DNA of 64,000 nucleotides from Pelobates cultripes (taxonomy: Eukaryota; Chordata; Amphibia; Anura; Pelobatidae), in assembly GCA_933207985.1 (NCBI GenBank), contig OW240912.1:77683199-77747198 (forward strand), in the 5' to 3' direction. Below are positions 14,401 to 21,774 of this stretch, piece after piece. Positions within the stretch are counted from its first letter, which is position 1, and each line of letters opens with the position of its first letter. The notes under the pieces were generated by a model. The model searched no databases. It worked only from the letters and a program-made list of their open reading frames with translations, and was not told where the DNA came from. Both the position numbers and the translations under genes were made by a program.

Positions 14401-17400
14401 CTGGGCTGACCGGGTTTAATCCTCACCCTACTCGTTGGTACTCTTGTGGTGGCACAGGTGGGGCTCTCTGGTCTCTATCCCGGCAACAGCAATAACCAGT
14501 CCATCTTGCGGCCTAGTTGGAGGCGTGGGTGATCACTAAGCCAGGGGCTCCCTGGAGCCAGAACCTGAAGCTGCAGAGGACCACCTATGAGTTCTCCTCT
14601 CCCCTCCCCCCGCCGGTGAGGAATATCCCGGCACCAGCAGAATACTTACCACAAACACTGCATGTCTCAGAGACTAGTCATCCCAGAAATCACCAGTTCC
14701 AATATGGTGGATGCCATACTTCAGTCGGCAAGCCTAGGGGCCTGTGGTGGTCTGGCATCTCACTCTCTGACCAAGCTTGATGAAATCTTTGCTGCCTTTT
14801 GGGCAAAGAAATCTAAGAGGACACTGAACCCCACACTTGCAAAGCAGACTGTTCCAGCACCTGCACCTCTGGTAATCTCATGCCCCAAGAGTGGACGCAG
14901 GATGGTGATCACTGTCAGTATATTTATCCAGGCAGACATTTTTTGTTAAGATAGAAATTAAAAGTGTATACTGCCAGTCACCCTCAGAACAGAGGTGACT
15001 ACATTTTGTATTACAAGGCTAAGACAGACACAAGAATTCTCTCTCTATCACTCTATTCATTCAAGTCTGAGCTAAGGAATACGACTTATGTAAACAAGAC
15101 AAGAAAAACAGTAAAACATCAAATGACAGATAACCCTAAGTAATTACTTTTACTTTCTCAAAAAAATTAACGGAACGCTCTGACGTTCTGACTGGAAAAA
15201 CCAATGCTTTGAAGTGACATGTCTTTGATGGACGGTAATCCATAAAAAGATAAGAAAATTACGTCAAACGCATCACAAAATTCAGTTAACTCATTATACA
15301 AAAGGGTAAATGGACCCCCTGACAATCATTTTTGATGATGTAATTGCGCCATCTACTGACCAAAAACTAGCTGATAGTCTGTAGGGAAGACACACCTACA
15401 GTTCCCTATTGGTCCTATCAACTAGTGACGTGCAGAGAGTTTTCCCCTTTAACTCCTTAAGGACCAAACTTCTGGAATAGAAAGGAATCGTGACATGTCA
15501 CACATGTCATGTGTCCTTAAGGGGTTAAAAAGTAAGGACAAAGGGGAGAGAGGGCTCTTTGGAAACATATTCTGACTCTCAAACTCTCGGGGACTTACAC
15601 ATTCTGACTCTTGAACTGTACTCAAGAAACTCTCAACACTCTCTTGGACACACCTAATTCTTACTATTACCTTTCCAACTAACACAATTTCAGAACTCTG
15701 AAAACTTTTCCACTTTTCACAATTCTCATCATACTTGCATTCAAAATTCCTGGGACATATCTACACATCTGATAGAAAATCTACAACCTAACTGGTATTT
15801 ATGCTGGTTTTATTTAATTAAATTAATTATTTTTACTAATAGCAGGAATATATATCTGCATAAATCTTGGTCAGATTTCAACTATTAGAAATCATAATTA
15901 ACTAAGGAATATATGGTTATAAAAATTCCATTCCTGCAGGTGGTATAAAGATAACGATATATAAACAGTAAATTTGCCAAATGTTAGCATACCAAATTAT
16001 TATCCAGAGGTATTGACTTGTTCTGATATAATGAGATAGTGAATCTTATTTAGGAAAGTTAAAATTCGGCATACGTAAAATTTGGTAGAATTATTCTTAT
16101 TGGATGAACAGAGGAATGGTTAAATGATTTTGAATGAGCATTACTTTAATTGTAAAATTGCAATATAATAGGATATTTCTATGAGGATTGTAGCCAGCAG
16201 TGGAAGAGTTAATTCAGTTTGATTTGACTGTCAGCCAAAGTTTGTATTGCTTTACGCTGCATTGCTGTGTGTTCTGTGAAGTTTTGTCTTCTCTGTAAAT
16301 TAGTTTTTTAAGTGAAGTGTCCCATCATAAATTTTATTGTTAAATTGCATACAACCGTTGCTTTTAGCTGTCTATGTTGTGAAAGCATTGCCATATTGTA
16401 TACTTATGTTATACCTAAATATTCACTGATTATTGTCATGCATGTTATTATTTTTATTATTATTGTCACAATAAATTATATTTTTATAATTAATTTGTGA
16501 TTGCTGTGTGAAGTAAAAACACTGTAGTGAAACTTCCTCTCGGATCTAAGAGAATTAAAATCGTGAGTAATTCTCAGCTTTATATCATTATTCGGGGAAC
16601 AGTGCCACGATATCGATTTTGATATAATAAAAATTCTTAAATTAATTTTTGATAATTTTTATGAAAATATTATTTTAATATTTATCACCACATAAATATC
16701 CTCACATCGCCAACGGTTTCCCAAGTAGGTGCTGATGACGGGGCCCGCTGCAGAGGCAGAAATGGAGAGTTCGTCCCATATCTAGCCTTCACCTCCACGT
16801 CAAGACACCACAAATCCGGACCAGACCTGAAGTTGCCTACCTCCCAGAGATGCTCTGACCCCCAACTACACTAATACACTAATCTCTGCCAACATATGCC
16901 AGATACCTGGCACCTGTTCACACGCATGCCTCTTACGTCCCAGATGACGGTGGTTCTAAGGCACTGTATTTGGTGCGCAGAGGAGATCGGCATCTCTCAG
17001 GCATATCCTACTATAGCTGGATTCCCCCACCATGTCTTTTAATCCATGAGCTGTTCTCTGAAAACTAGCAAAACATCCATTTACAGTCTTTAACCTTTCA
17101 TTATTTCAATTACTGCTGTGTTTTTGCCTATATTTCTAGCATGTGTTTTCTTGATAACTTATTATAAAAACGGTTCAACATTCTAGAAATGACCCATTAC
17201 TCTTAGTTCACGCTGCATCTCAGTTCACAGCTCATAATGGGTTTAAGCTTAGTTTACCTACAACAGAGCTGGTGCATCTGTCATCTGAACAGAACAACAC
17301 TGTAGTTAAGTGTGTTTTCCATTTTATTTTCATGATACTAATCTCGTGTCTAGATTGTCTTGCTAGTTTAATGACCAAGTTTCACCCGAATAAGATATGT

Positions 17401-20400
17401 GCCTAGCCTGTACCAAATATTTTTCATAACCATAGAAAAAATGTGCATTTATTTAGACTGCCATGCTGTAATTATACTATGTCTGCTGAAGTAGCTTGTT
17501 GTTGTTGTCATGGCAGCACAAGCCTGTTTTGTAACCTTATGCACAACTCAAAATTAGGAATAAAAAAAAAAAAAAGAAAATGTTAACTGAATGAAGAGGT
17601 TTACGCTCGATTCTGACCTGCATACCAATGTGTATATTACTGTATTAACCTACATATATACTTCTGACCTACACCCTTCATTTGCTATGACGACACACCA
17701 GGGACCTAGCAGCTGAGTGCCGAGACCCACCTCACATAGCACCACAAAGGGTATGTGTCCAGCCTAGTCTGAACCAAAATTAGCAAGCGTAGATCTTCCA
17801 TGTTGATAGACCTGCCACACACCCTGGACCACACTAACTGGTAGCACTACGGAAAATAGTCTGCCCTATAACAAATTGCACCAGGTGGGGAAGCGGGGTG
17901 GACCCGGGGTATCGCTTAGTCCTAGTTTTTCTTTTATGCTGTACTTTTTATTGCCTACACGCATGACACGCTCATATCATGGGGTGGCTCACAAATTCTC
18001 AGATTGGTTCGGGGGTGGGTGCAGGGCAGTTGACCTGACCTAACCTTTCAGTTGTGTTTAGCACCTGATCTGACTGGTCTTCCTTGACAGTGACTGGACT
18101 GCAGCCACGTTCCCAGAGATGGACACACTTAGTTGGGTATACCGGGAGTGGGGCATTGCGGACTATAGCGGTTCATCTATACAAACTAGCCTGTATATAC
18201 GCACCCAATATTAAACAACACAAGTTTTTAGCGTGTACCCTGCTGCACTGGAACAATTCCGTGAAGGGATGCTTATTGTGACTGGGGACCTCAACATGGC
18301 ATTGGATCCTCGGATGGACACATTGAAAGGATCTTGTTTGTTCCCCGCCAATTACCTGCGCAAAGATCTTGCAGTGATCAAGGCATAGCAGAAATGTGGC
18401 GGGTAGTACATCCAGATGACCGAGACTATTCATTCTACTCCTCGGTGCATCATCGATACAGAAGGTTAGACTATATTTTTATCTCTCAGGAATACCTCAC
18501 ACTTCTTCAATCTTGCAACATCTTGCAAGCAAGGTGGTCTGACCATTCACCACTCTTAACCAGCATAAACTCCCCATTATTTAAACCAAAGGAAAGGCAG
18601 TGGACAGATCCTCGAGAAGGCTGAGTCGACATCGGAAGCCGGAACAGCTCTACAACATTACTTTGTGGAAAATGACACACCACGTATGAATCCGCTTCTC
18701 TCATAGGAAGCACACAAATGTGTGATCCGGGGTATCTTCATACGCTATTGCCCAAAGCTAAAAGGGTCACAGAGCTTGTGCTACAAGTTGCTGCACTTGA
18801 ATGCTCGCATAAGGACACGTTGTCGGAAGACACATATAAGGCCATCCTGGAGACTAGATGAGCCCTCATGCGCTCTTGTCTCAGTCTGCTCCACACCATA
18901 CGCAGATCCCGACGACATTTCTATGAATTTTCTTATAAATGTGGGAGGTTGCTTGCCATAATTCTACAGAAGAGGAGGCAACTCTCCCATATCACTAAAA
19001 TATGCGACCAGGGCAGTCAACCACGCAACTCCCGGACAGAATAGTAGACGCGTTTCATCACTATTATACTGGACTCTATAATCTACCCTCATGTTGGGGC
19101 CTGGGAACTCGCGAGAGATGCATGGCCCAAATAACTGAATATCTACAACAGCACGTCAGTCGAAAATAGATGTTCCTATCATCCTGGATGAATTGCAGTT
19201 GGCTCTAAAGGTCTCTAAGGCACATAAGGCACCGGGCACTCCATCGGCGTTTCCCAGCCGATGCGCTCGCAGCGACCATTACACTTATCTCCAAGGACGG
19301 GAAGGACCCAACCAACTGTGCTAGCTACTGGCCGATCTCCCTCCTTAACGTGGACAGCTATTTACAAAGGTCCTGGCTCTGCGAGTGGGTAGAGTGCTTC
19401 CGAACCTGGTCCATCCCAATCAAGTGAGCTTCATACCTGGTAGAGAAGCGCGTGACAACACCATCAGGGCACTCAGCGTGATCCATGCAGCTCCGTGATA
19501 CCACCCGGCTAACCCTCCTCCTCTCTACAGACGCCGAAAAGGCGTTTGATCGGGCGTGGGGGCGGAGCTAAATGCAGCCTCATACTGCTGCACACAGAGG
19601 GGAAGCAGGAAGGAGTCCCTGCTTCCCCAACTACAGCATGGCAGGACTGAATCCACTCCTCCTTTGCTAGTGTGTGCTGTGTGTAACTGTGATTGTGACT
19701 GTCTGCCTGTGATTGTCTGCCTGTGATTGTGTGACTGTGTGTGTGTGATTGTCTGCCTGTGTGTGTGACTGTCTGCCTGTGATTGTCTGCCTGTGATTGT
19801 CTGTGTGACTCTGTGTGTGTGATTGTCTGCCTGTGTGTGACTGTCTGCCTGTGATAATGGGTGTGTGAGTGACTGTGACTGTGTGTGTGTGTGTGACTGT
19901 CTACCTGTGATTGTGGGTGTGTGAGTGAATGTCTGTGACTGTGTGTGTGTGTGTGTGACTGACTGTGATTGTGATTCTGTGTGTGACTGTCTGCCTCTGA
20001 TTGTGTATGTGTGTGTGACTGTCTGTGATTGTGTTGTGTGTATGTGTGACTGTCTGCCTGTGATTGTGTGTGACTGTCTGCCTGTGTGTGTGTGTGACTG
20101 TCTGCATGTGATTGTGAGTGTGTGTGTGTGTGAGTGACTGTCTGTGACTGTTTGTGTGTGTGTGTGTGACTGTCTGCCTGTGATTGTGTGTATGACTGTC
20201 TGTGAATCTGTGTGTATGAGTGACTGTCTGCCTGTGTGATTTCCTGTGTGTTTGACTGTCTGCCTGTAACTGTGTAAAATAGGACTCACTCCGGGTGCCA
20301 AATGCTCTAGTTACGCCCCTGCCTTTGATGTCTACCTACAAATGAGTGCTACATAGAACTAAAACAAAAACCAAGGCTGGATTGTATTCTTACCTGCAGC

Positions 20401-20582
20401 ATATGGTTGAGAAGCTTTGCAGTGACTGGTGAACAGTACACAGGATGTTTCCACGTAGAAGACAACCCACCAGTATGATCACTGTGCATGTGGGTCAGGA
20501 AGAAGAGTCGGACATGATTGCACCTCCTGCTCTGCCAGAAATCCACAGCAATGGGTGTATTTGGGATAATAAAACCACTCAT
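219..20582 (-). CDS. DCLRE1B: DCLRE1B (SNM1B/Apollo) copy A, four coding exons
   Basis: Spliced gene on the minus strand: exons 20394-20582, 12593-12758, 10446-10628 and 219-871. All introns have GT/AG ends, with phases 0, 1 and 1. The exon lengths 189, 166, 183 and 653 sum to 1191, which is 396 codons plus stop with no internal stop. The product matches Apollo, a metallo-beta-lactamase/beta-CASP 5'-to-3' exonuclease that processes leading-strand telomere ends and acts in interstrand crosslink repair in the nucleus. Visible motifs are IAVDFW (D14), HMHSDH (residues 31-36), [24 protein letters not shown] and VVPYSDHSS. Human Apollo is 532 aa. Here the last exon ends about 55 codons after the region matching the nuclease core and lacks the C-terminal TRF2-docking segment, ending instead in a lysine-rich tail. 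Inference: a shortened tandem paralogue of copy B. Family identity is very secure; function as an active nuclease is likely but unproven. Confidence 0.9.
872..1345. other. Start of copy A intron 3, no recognised feature
   Basis: AT-rich intron sequence just upstream of the last exon. I see no coding segment or repeat family here beyond short A/T runs. The whole intron 3 (872-10445) is transcribed with copy A and is built mostly of transposon pieces listed separately. Confidence 0.5.
1346..1760. mobile_element. hAT-type transposon terminus and flank
   Basis: The sequence starts CAGTGGTAGTCAACCTTTTT, the classic terminal inverted repeat of Charlie-like hAT elements, followed by sequence typical of their subterminal region. 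I did not find the matching opposite end, so this is a truncated copy and the right limit is a guess. Confidence 0.5.
1863..2700 (+). mobile_element. LTR fragment (U3 part), Gypsy-like frog LTR family
   Basis: This starts TGTGGCAAAAGAG and contains the block GCCTCCTGCCTGCTGACTAT. It matches the reverse complement of 9030-9770 along its length, so it is a plus-strand copy of the same LTR family, cut before the promoter part. It holds two hairpins. One is at 2259-2330 (GTCAGCGGTG pairing with CACCGCTGAC). The other is at 2629-2647 / 2666-2686 (CTCTGCCTGTGAT stem) and recurs in the other two copies. Confidence 0.65.
2701..3230. other. AT-rich intron sequence, nothing recognised
   Basis: No homology or repeat structure could be read here by eye. 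Confidence 0.5.
3231..3965 (-). pseudogene. L1-group LINE ORF2 fragment (older copy, left part)
   Basis: The minus strand shows decayed reverse transcriptase. A segment like [13 protein letters not shown] lies near 3949-3910, and [16 protein letters not shown] with [11 protein letters not shown] lies in 3310-3609. These are RT motifs of the L1/Tx1 group. The copy is interrupted at 3965 by a younger LINE (3966-4974), and its 5' part resumes at 4975. Confidence 0.7.
3966..4974 (-). mobile_element. 5'-truncated L1-group LINE, nested, with 17-bp target duplication
   Basis: The element is flanked by a perfect 17-bp direct repeat, GGCTTCAGGTAAATGTT, at 3949-3965 and 4975-4991. On the minus strand it ends in a poly(A)-like tail, seen as the T run at 3966-3978. 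It encodes the C-terminal ORF2 region: [35 protein letters not shown] and [11 protein letters not shown], the zinc-knuckle area of L1 ORF2. The tail and long target duplication are hallmarks of target-primed reverse transcription. It sits inside the RT domain of an older L1 copy. Confidence 0.8.
4975..5290 (-). pseudogene. L1-group LINE ORF2 fragment (older copy, right part)
   Basis: The upstream half of the LINE interrupted at 3966-4974. In mixed frames the minus strand reads [13 protein letters not shown], then GPDGFSN, then [15 protein letters not shown], the segment before the PKPGKD motif of L1 reverse transcriptase. Several frameshifts and stops are present. Confidence 0.6.
5381..5426. 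repeat. (AT)n microsatellite
   Basis: About 23 uninterrupted AT units. Confidence 0.95.
5430..6230. other. Intron sequence, nothing firmly recognised
   Basis: AT-rich with a short T run near 5557. It may include untranslated LINE sequence given its position between L1 ORF2 and ORF1 fragments, but I see no motif that proves this. Confidence 0.4.
6236..6870 (-). pseudogene. L1-group LINE ORF1 fragments
   Basis: The minus strand at 6236-6523 carries [20 protein letters not shown] and [10 protein letters not shown], the RRM-type RNA-binding core typical of L1 ORF1 proteins. A second open stretch at 6655-6867 is compatible with the coiled-coil part upstream. It is in the same orientation as the ORF2 fragments at 3.2-5.3 kb and probably derives from the same old insertion. 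Confidence 0.6.
6871..7533. other. Intron sequence, nothing recognised
   Basis: Mixed-composition sequence without a coding segment or repeat that I can name. Confidence 0.4.
7534..7677 (-). repeat. 144-bp LTR-start/3' internal fragment, direct repeat of 9753-9896
   Basis: 144 bp almost identical to 9753-9896. On the minus strand it reads internal sequence, a purine tract (AAAGGGAAA), then the first about 55 bp of the LTR (ACGAAAGCACCTTCGTCACT). It is therefore a second, truncated 3' end of the LTR family seen at 8579-9812. It contains the hairpin motif GATAAAGGCTCTAGTAAGGA followed by GCC and AACGTTG. Confidence 0.6.
7678..8578. other. Intron sequence between two LTR-derived segments
   Basis: No coding potential or named repeat recognised. 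The position between two copies of the same LTR end suggests retroelement or locally duplicated origin, but the sequence itself does not show it. Confidence 0.35.
8579..9896 (-). mobile_element. LTR (about 1.2 kb) with a short 3' internal stub, Gypsy-like frog family
   Basis: The minus-strand LTR runs 9812 to 8579, preceded at 9896-9813 by internal sequence ending in a polypurine tract (AAAGGGAAA). On the minus strand a TATA-like TTGCATAAATTGG lies near 8925. Downstream comes a block with CTTGGCTCATG and CTCTGGGGATTGCTATAATC, and the end has CCCAGTCGGGGTGCCA. The same end block appears in the LTR at 37609-37865, and the promoter block recurs at 35.2-35.7 kb. The long U3 matches 1863-2700. There is no coding region, so this is a 5'-truncated copy. 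Superfamily assignment rests on the purine tract and general LTR layout. Confidence 0.65.
9897..10445. other. End of copy A intron 3, nothing recognised
   Basis: Contains an imperfect run of GGACAGACA-type units at about 10130-10215 and otherwise no recognisable element before the exon 3 donor. Confidence 0.45.
10446..10628 (-). CDS. DCLRE1B: DCLRE1B copy A coding exon 3
   Basis: This exon encodes [18 protein letters not shown], then the block [20 protein letters not shown] and ends in EHDIVI plus one base of a split Gly codon. It contains motif 4 (the Asp of TGDFRY) and the conserved [10 protein letters not shown] segment at the start of the beta-CASP insert. The acceptor is TTATACAG/GAGATT and the donor is GATTG/GTAAGT. 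Phases fit on both sides. Confidence 0.92.
10629..12592. other. DCLRE1B: DCLRE1B copy A intron 2
   Basis: About 1.96 kb, AT-rich, phase 1. It is bounded by GTAATT at the exon 2 side and TTATACAG at the exon 3 side. I see no transposon with clear ends. Confidence 0.8.
12593..12758 (-). CDS. DCLRE1B: DCLRE1B copy A coding exon 2
   Basis: This exon encodes [20 protein letters not shown] and continues through [20 protein letters not shown] to GTILYT, then one base of a split Gly codon. It carries metallo-beta-lactamase motif 3 (the His of DANHCPGS). The acceptor is TTTCTCAG/G and the donor is ACAG/GTAATT. The length of 166 bp moves the frame to phase 1, which matches exon 3. It was found by following the Apollo homology between exons 1 and 3. 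Confidence 0.9.
13026..13331 (+). pseudogene. L1-group LINE ORF1 C-terminal fragment
   Basis: An open frame with [20 protein letters not shown] and [11 protein letters not shown] matches the C-terminal domain of frog L1/Tx1 ORF1 proteins (pattern RRxLRPLTxxLrxxxixYrWGFPF). It is a fragment inside intron 1 of copy A, opposite to the gene's strand. Confidence 0.65.
13708..13940. repeat. Long inverted repeat, MITE-like
   Basis: The left arm 13708-13797 and right arm 13851-13940 are almost perfectly complementary over about 90 bp (for example GGCAAAATTGCCAT and TACTTTTGCATTTAGAGATC), with a loop of about 53 bp. The structure resembles a palindromic MITE. No clear target duplication was found, so the family is unassigned. 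Confidence 0.75.
13993..14165 (+). repeat. Direct repeat copy 1 of about 170 bp, LINE-associated
   Basis: About 170 bp (GACACACCAGGAGCCTAGCA onward) recurring in the same orientation at 17692-17862 with many point differences. The second copy lies directly upstream of L1 ORF2 sequence, so both are probably untranslated or inter-ORF LINE sequence. Confidence 0.6.
14480..14950 (+). pseudogene. Probable L1-group ORF1 start fragment
   Basis: An open frame from 14662 reads [18 protein letters not shown], resembling the N-terminal part of frog L1/Tx1 ORF1, preceded by GC-rich leader-like sequence. The fragment is short and the match is by general pattern only. Confidence 0.4.
15449..15528. mobile_element. 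80-bp palindromic TTAA MITE, copy 1
   Basis: TTAA-bounded 80-bp inverted repeat with ends TTAACTCCTTAAGGACC and TCCTTAAGGGGTTAA and a core GACATGTCACACATGTCATG. The TTAA duplication points to piggyBac-type mobilisation. Further copies are at 26417-26496 (opposite orientation) and 33179-33258. Confidence 0.8.
15529..17691. other. Intron 1 sequence, mostly unassigned
   Basis: Very AT-rich to about 16700, then more mixed. The part at 16700-17040 looks like degraded repeat sequence, but no motif fixes its family. No exon-like segment of DCLRE1B is present. Confidence 0.4.
17692..17862 (+). repeat. Direct repeat copy 2 of about 170 bp, LINE-associated
   Basis: The partner of 13993-14165. It is followed within about 200 bp by L1 ORF2 endonuclease sequence in the same orientation, supporting a LINE origin. 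Confidence 0.6.
18060..19550 (+). pseudogene. L1-group LINE ORF2: endonuclease and start of RT
   Basis: Frameshifted but readable. [14 protein letters not shown] near 18280, [10 protein letters not shown] near 18460 and RWSDHSPLL near 18535 are the apurinic-type endonuclease motifs, including the catalytic SDH. Then come [14 protein letters not shown] near 19200 and TDAEKAFD near 19525 (RT motif A). The copy is broken immediately after motif A by the hAT-like insertion 19551-20321. Confidence 0.75.
19551..20321. mobile_element. hAT-like non-autonomous element filled with TG-rich minisatellite
   Basis: The element is bounded by CGTTTGAT (19543-19550) and CCTTTGAT (20322-20329), an 8-bp target duplication with one mismatch. 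The right end reads CTAGTTACGCCCCTG (CAGGGGCGTAACTAG on the other strand), a common frog hAT terminus. The left end is a degenerate counterpart (CGGGCGTGGGGGCGGAGCTA). The interior is a variable minisatellite of units such as TGTGATTGTCTGCC over 19670-20275. It interrupts an L1 RT motif A and ends about 65 bp from the exon 1 donor of DCLRE1B copy A. Confidence 0.65.
19670..20275. repeat. TGTGATTGTCTGCC-type minisatellite
   Basis: Irregular repeats of TGTGACTGTCTGCC and TGTGATTGTCTGCC interspersed with (TG)n. Long open frames across it (rich in S, H and T on the minus strand) are by-products of the repeat. Confidence 0.9.
20394..20582 (-). CDS. DCLRE1B: DCLRE1B copy A coding exon 1
   Basis: This exon encodes 63 residues beginning [16 protein letters not shown], which aligns without gaps to the start of human Apollo. 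It supplies metallo-beta-lactamase motif 1 (D14) and motif 2 (HMHSDH, residues 31-36, the metal ligands H31, H33, D35 and H36). The ATG at 20582-20580 is chosen because the homology starts exactly there, although the frame is open further upstream. The donor is CTGCAG/GTAAGA, phase 0. A transposon block ends only about 65 bp into the following intron. Confidence 0.92.
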
Positions 20583-21177
20583 TTTCACTCTATAGCGGTT
20601 CAGGAAAAAATGTTGAAACAAAATTTTGAAAATGTGTAACACACAGGCATATCATATTATTAATGGAAATGTAATATATTCTGAATTTTAAGGTAATCAA
20701 TTATGGCAAGGGGATTGCATTTTGCTTGTGTTACAGCAGATTTTCATTCAGCTGCAATAAAATAGAATTCACCCACTAATAACTTTAACCTTTTCTCTTT
20801 ATCCTCGACTTATATTTCGAATTTAGAGTCCAGGGAAAAAAAAATTAGCCAATGAGCTGTTTGTTGTATAAGAAACAGATATAGGCGCTCACTATATATA
20901 AGTAAAGCGTGGTGCTTTATCTTTGTGCTCACTATATATAAGAATGGGCTGCAGTAGATCAGCAAGGAGTGATGTACTGCGCCAAACCACACAGATATAA
21001 ATATTATCTAAAGTGACCATATAGTGTAAATTGAGTAAATACATACATATACATACACTTATTTACAATCAGAGAGTGGCAAAAGTTTTAACCCCTTAAG
21101 GGCGGCAGGAGGTGTGGGGTGAGGGAGGAAGGCACTGTCTGGCACTATAGAATCCCTTTAAGTATCAACCAATTGTT
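20583..21177. promoter_or_regulatory. Upstream region of DCLRE1B copy A, no clear promoter motif
   Basis: The 5' flank and leader of copy A. There is no CpG island and no convincing TATA box at a sensible distance. A possible splice acceptor (CCGCTATAG/A) lies 8-10 nt before the ATG, so a separate 5' UTR exon upstream is possible. A degenerate TTAA-MITE end (TTTTAACCCCTTAAGG) is at about 21089. Confidence 0.3.
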
Positions 21178-21403
21178 ATTTTTTTTTTTTTCAATTTTAA
21201 ATTTCTTGAAGTTTTTCAAAGTGGGGGGTACAGAAGGCAAGAGGGGATGGGGGTTAACGCTTAGTGCACAAGGTCAATGTACATTACACTTGTTTGAAAA
21301 CACAACATATTCGTTCACATAGCAATGATGCAGTACAGAGGAGTCAGGTAGATATCCTGGGTAGGTCAGGCAAAGTTATAAGGACCTTTAGTTCTTTAGT
21401 TTG

Positions 21404-21774
21404 CTAACTGATTGGAGTTGGGGTTGGCTTTTGTACAGTTTTACAGGTACTCGATCTCCATGCGTCCCACACCTGCCAGGATTTCAGATATATGTTAGTG
21501 GGGGCAAATATAGGAGGGAGGTGTCGCTCTATTTCCAGTATTACTTCCTTGATGGTCGGTGCTATTTTGGATTTCCATACTCTAGCGATTAGTCTTTGCG
21601 CGCTAAGTGCTGTATGGACTATTAGTTTGGTTTTAAAATTTGGTTTATCTGTGGGCACATCCAAGAGAAGATATGTGTGGGGGATCATAGTAGTTTGTAC
21701 CCTGACAATTGGGTAATAGTCTTGCTTATGCCTTTCCAGAAGGGTATTATGGCTTGGCACTGCCACCACACATA
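21404..21774 (-). pseudogene. L1 ORF2 C-terminal segment, left of Tc1 insertion
   Basis: The minus strand reads VWWQCQAIIPFWKG just next to the insertion. Open sequence follows with LDVPTDKPNFKTKLIVHTAL and ARVWKSKIAPTIKEVILEIE, the typical C-terminal tail of L1/Tx1 ORF2. Confidence 0.7.

Noticed and set aside
19525..20301. A 258-codon minus-strand frame rich in His, Thr, Ser and Gln
   Set aside because: It lies wholly in the TGTGATTGTC minisatellite. Composition reflects the repeat.
20810..21322. Promoter elements upstream of copy A
   Set aside because: AT-rich matches to TATA-like words occur by chance and none is placed convincingly. Transcript start data would decide.
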